Source: an uncultured Candidatus Planktophila sp. (GTDB taxonomy: Bacteria > Actinomycetota > Actinomycetes > Nanopelagicales > Nanopelagicaceae). Taken from it: a stretch of 10,466 nt of DNA. A model generated the notes under the pieces. That model was not told where the DNA came from, ran no database searches, and worked only from the letters and a program-made list of their open reading frames with translations. Shown one piece after another: positions 8,590 through 10,466 of this stretch. Location of the stretch: assembly GCA_937927965.1 (NCBI GenBank), contig CALEZA010000078.1:1-10466 (forward strand), written 5' to 3'. Position 1 is the first letter of the stretch; every line of letters begins with the position of its first letter. A program made the position numbers and the translations under genes.

Positions 8590-8595
8590 ACGCTA
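8590..8595 (-). promoter_or_regulatory. Candidate -10 box for heliorhodopsin
   Basis: TAGCGT on the minus strand, ending 6 nt before ATG 8583, would give a leaderless transcript. It lies in the short gap after the GNAT gene. No convincing -35 is visible, so read-through from upstream may matter more. Confidence 0.3.
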
Positions 8596-8624
8596 CAAGA
8601 GGATTGAGTACTTTTCGCTCCCAA

Positions 8625-9155
8625 CTACAGGCCAGTCGGAATCCAATATGTGCGGTAATCCTTGCCATTAACGGGATCGGTCACAATTGCCGCAAACTCT
8701 CCCCCGCACTTTTCGATGGTGCGCCGAGAGTGGTCATTGTCGGTAAGACAGGAGATGAATACCCGTTCGTTACCAAGGTCTTTCAAGAACTCAATGCCAT
8801 ATCGCAACATATAGGTGGCAACACCTTGTCCGCGAAATTCAGGGGCAACTCCATAGCCAATATGGCCACCCGTTGTTGCAAGGAATTCATTGAGGGTGTG
8901 ACGGATGGAAAGGCGCCCAGCAATCTTGCCTTCAATGACTGCGACAAGAAAAGTGGAAACCACCTTGCCTTCAGGGACTGTATTTTGATCTTTGTAGGCG
9001 GCTACTCGTGGAAGGTATCCAGCGAAATCTTCACCTTGAATATAGTCGCTTAAGAGAAAAGTGAATCCATCTCTCTCCTTCATCACCTGATGAATTCGAG
9101 CAACATCTTTCTCATCCTCATAGATGAGCTCACGCATCTGAATTTTTAGACTCAT
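8625..9155 (-). CDS. GNAT-family N-acetyltransferase
   Basis: Transfers an acetyl group from acetyl-CoA to an amine; substrate unknown. 176 residues, cytoplasmic. The central strand pair LVAVIEGKIAGRLSIRHTLNEFL (70-92) leads to HIGYGVAPEFRGQGVATYML (98-117), containing the acetyl-CoA pyrophosphate-binding loop RGQGVA (108-113). Motif B follows with LTDNDHSRRTIEKCGGE (137-153). The SIRHTLN and GGHIGYGV segments match the 'predicted acetyltransferase' group COG3981 rather than the RimI/RimJ type. The ATG overlaps the stop of the upstream gene as ATGA, showing tight coupling. Its place between a glutamine synthetase block and heliorhodopsin makes a role in nitrogen metabolism or protein acetylation conceivable, but nothing in the sequence names a substrate. 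Confidence 0.9.
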   Translation of the reverse strand: MSLKIQMRELIYEDEKDVARIHQVMKERDGFTFLLSDYIQGEDFAGYLPRVAAYKDQNTVPEGKVVSTFLVAVIEGKIAGRLSIRHTLNEFLATTGGHIGYGVAPEFRGQGVATYMLRYGIEFLKDLGNERVFISCLTDNDHSRRTIEKCGGEFAAIVTDPVNGKDYRTYWIPTGL

Positions 9156-9508
9156 GGATTGATGACTTTCTTCAGTGCATCAATCTCATTCATATCCTTA
9201 ATTTCTACAATCCAACGCTTGAAAGGTCCTTGAGAGAGTGAGAGCACAGCACATGGACGCCGCTTATAGAAGGCGCAAAAATCTTTACCCTTCACATATC
9301 TCATCGTTCCCAGAAGTACGAGATATGGAAATCCAGTACCAGGGGCTCTCACGCCTTTGAGCACTTGGTTTGTCCAAGGATTTTCTACAACCTGAATAGA
9401 GCTGACATCTTCAATGCCCACCTGCGGAGATGAATGAAAAGCTCCTAGAGATTCCCAGAAGGAAAGTTCGAGTTTTACCCGATCATCAATGATTCGAAGG
9501 TGTGCCAT
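9152..9508 (-). CDS. Conserved actinobacterial small protein, PH-like fold suspected
   Basis: 118 residues, no signal peptide or membrane helix, function unknown. The pattern MAHLRIIDDRVKLELSFWESLGAF, then SSIQVVENPW, VRAPGTGFPYLVLLGT (53-68), GKDFCAFYKRRPCAVLSL (74-91) and a C-terminal amphipathic helix (FKRWIVEIKDMNEIDALKK) is one I recall from hypothetical proteins across Actinobacteria. Alternating short beta strands closed by one helix suggest a pleckstrin-homology-like barrel; this is inference. The gene starts 26 nt after the glutamine synthetase stop, has its own possible leaderless promoter, and overlaps the GNAT gene by 4 bp, so it belongs to the same transcription block that ends with heliorhodopsin. 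Confidence 0.8.
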   Translation of the reverse strand: MAHLRIIDDRVKLELSFWESLGAFHSSPQVGIEDVSSIQVVENPWTNQVLKGVRAPGTGFPYLVLLGTMRYVKGKDFCAFYKRRPCAVLSLSQGPFKRWIVEIKDMNEIDALKKVINP

Positions 9509-9514
9509 GGAATG

Positions 9515-9520
9515 AGAATA
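9515..9520 (-). promoter_or_regulatory. Candidate -10 box for the 9152-9508 gene
   Basis: TATTCT on the minus strand ends 6 nt before the ATG at 9508, with no Shine-Dalgarno between. It would allow expression of the small protein, GNAT and heliorhodopsin independently of glutamine synthetase. The -35 region is poor. Confidence 0.35.
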
Positions 9521-9534
9521 TCTGAAGCTATTGA

Positions 9535-10466
9535 TTAGAGGACGGGTAAATATCTATCCAATTCAAATTGGCTCACTTGGCGGCGATAATCAAGCCATTC
9601 AGCTCGTTTATTTCGCAGGACATATTCAAAGACATGCTCACCGAGAGTTTCTCTCACGAGATCACTTGTTTCCATAATTGCAATCGCCTCTTCAAGATTT
9701 GCAGGAAGATGAGCTGAATCAGAGGATGGTTCGAGAAGGTACTTGCCTTCAATTCCCTTCAAACCTGCTGCAATCATGACTGCAAATGCAAGATATGGGT
9801 TGCAGGCAGAATCTGGAGAGCGGAACTCAATGCGTGTGGAGTTCTCTTTATTTGGTTTATACATAGGAATACGCACGAGTGCTCCGCGATCATTATGGCC
9901 CCAGTTAATAAGCGCTGGCGCCTCTCCTCCACCCTGAAGTCGCTTATAGGAGTTGACCCACTGATTGGTGACAGCGGTGATCTCTGAAGCATGTTTCAAA
10001 ATACCTGCGACGAATTGGCGTCCCACCTCTGAGAGGTTGAGCTCTGCGCTTGGATCAAAGAATGCATTCTTCTCCCCTTCAAATAGAGAGACATGGGTGT
10101 GCATGCCAGATCCTGGATGATCAGTAAATGGTTTTGGCATAAAGGATGCGTAGAAGCCTTGTTCTAGTGCAACCTCTTTAATCACATGGCGAAATGTCAT
10201 GATGTTATCTGCAGTGCTGAGCGCATCTGCATACCGAAGATCAATCTCCTGCTGGCCAGGTGCACCTTCATGGTGGCTAAATTCAACAGATACTCCCATT
10301 GCCTCAAGGAGAGTAATTGCCTGACGACGGAAGTCGTGGCCCACAACAGCTGGTGTGTGATCAAAGTAGCCACCTTGATCAACAGGAACAGGAGGAGTTC
10401 CCTTCTCTGGTTGTGACTTAAAGAGGAAGAACTCAATCTCTGGGTGGGTGTAACAGGTGTAACCCA
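9535..10466 (-). CDS. glnA: Glutamine synthetase type I, C-terminal 309 residues, 5' end outside window
   Basis: ATP-dependent amidation of glutamate with ammonium. The frame stays open to the window edge; GTG codons inside it are not starts. Visible elements: glutamate-binding HHEGAPGQQEIDLRYAD, the ATP-binding signature KPFTDHPGSGMHTHVS (about 10087-10134), NSYKRL, RIPMYKPNKENSTRIEFRSPD with active-site arginines, and NPYLAFA. The end FELDRYLPVL and the compact C-terminal segment match the shorter actinobacterial GlnA2-like group (about 445 residues) rather than GSI-beta. The NLYDLP-type adenylylation tyrosine is absent; the corresponding stretch reads KYLLEPSSDSAHLP, so control by adenylylation is unlikely. 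In some Actinobacteria GlnA paralogues act on polyamines instead, so true substrate is not settled. It is the first visible gene of the block ending in heliorhodopsin. Confidence 0.95.
   Translation of the reverse strand, partial: GYTCYTHPEIEFFLFKSQPEKGTPPVPVDQGGYFDHTPAVVGHDFRRQAITLLEAMGVSVEFSHHEGAPGQQEIDLRYADALSTADNIMTFRHVIKEVALEQGFYASFMPKPFTDHPGSGMHTHVSLFEGEKNAFFDPSAELNLSEVGRQFVAGILKHASEITAVTNQWVNSYKRLQGGGEAPALINWGHNDRGALVRIPMYKPNKENSTRIEFRSPDSACNPYLAFAVMIAAGLKGIEGKYLLEPSSDSAHLPANLEEAIAIMETSDLVRETLGEHVFEYVLRNKRAEWLDYRRQVSQFELDRYLPVL

Noticed and set aside
8604..9053. Plus-strand ORF of 149 codons
   Set aside because: Antisense shadow of the GNAT gene, whose motifs are clear on the minus strand.

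Overview
The window looks like part of a streamlined, moderate-GC actinobacterial chromosome, most plausibly a freshwater Nanopelagicales (acI, Planktophila-like) or related planktonic lineage. This is inferred from an actinobacterial gene neighbourhood (glyS, a zinc locus with a Zur-type regulator, uppS, recO, leuA), an actinobacterial leucine-codon leader in front of leuA, several apparently leaderless promoters, and a heliorhodopsin very close to the actinobacterial type. No insertion sequence, CRISPR array, tRNA or rRNA gene was seen.

Layout. (1) 1-766, minus: 5' part of glycyl-tRNA synthetase, cut by the window edge, with a roughly 100-nt leader. (2) 892-2498, minus: a two-gene unit of a small ABM-like protein and a secreted glycine-rich protein with a C-terminal Ig-like domain; the two genes overlap by GTGA. 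(3) 2499-2562: a divergent control region holding a perfect 23-bp palindrome with the core of an actinobacterial Zur box. (4) 2563-3680, plus: a ZIP-family metal transporter followed 2 nt later by a Fur-family regulator (probable Zur). (5) 3683-6854, minus: leuA-recO-uppS operon. (6) 6862-7010, minus: leuA control region with a sigma-70-type promoter, a 14-codon leader peptide rich in leucine codons, competing RNA stems and a possible pseudoknot. (7) 7082-7866, plus: an accessory pocket with a decayed secreted-protein gene (ATA where a start codon is expected, plus a frameshift) and an unrecognised ORF whose 3' end runs into the heliorhodopsin gene. (8) 7822-10466, minus: glutamine synthetase (cut by the window edge), a small conserved actinobacterial protein, a GNAT acetyltransferase and heliorhodopsin, closely spaced in one direction.

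How the parts work together. The zinc locus reads as a self-contained circuit: Zur senses zinc and represses zip-zur, and possibly the divergent ABM/glycine-rich unit, through one shared operator. The leucine unit is feedback-controlled by leader translation. The last block is the most interesting. A heliorhodopsin (no known pumping activity) lies in the same transcriptional direction as a glutamine synthetase, with a GNAT enzyme and a small conserved protein between them. From memory, an actinobacterial heliorhodopsin has been reported to bind and regulate glutamine synthetase, so this gene order fits a light-linked nitrogen-assimilation module whose two middle proteins are candidate extra components.
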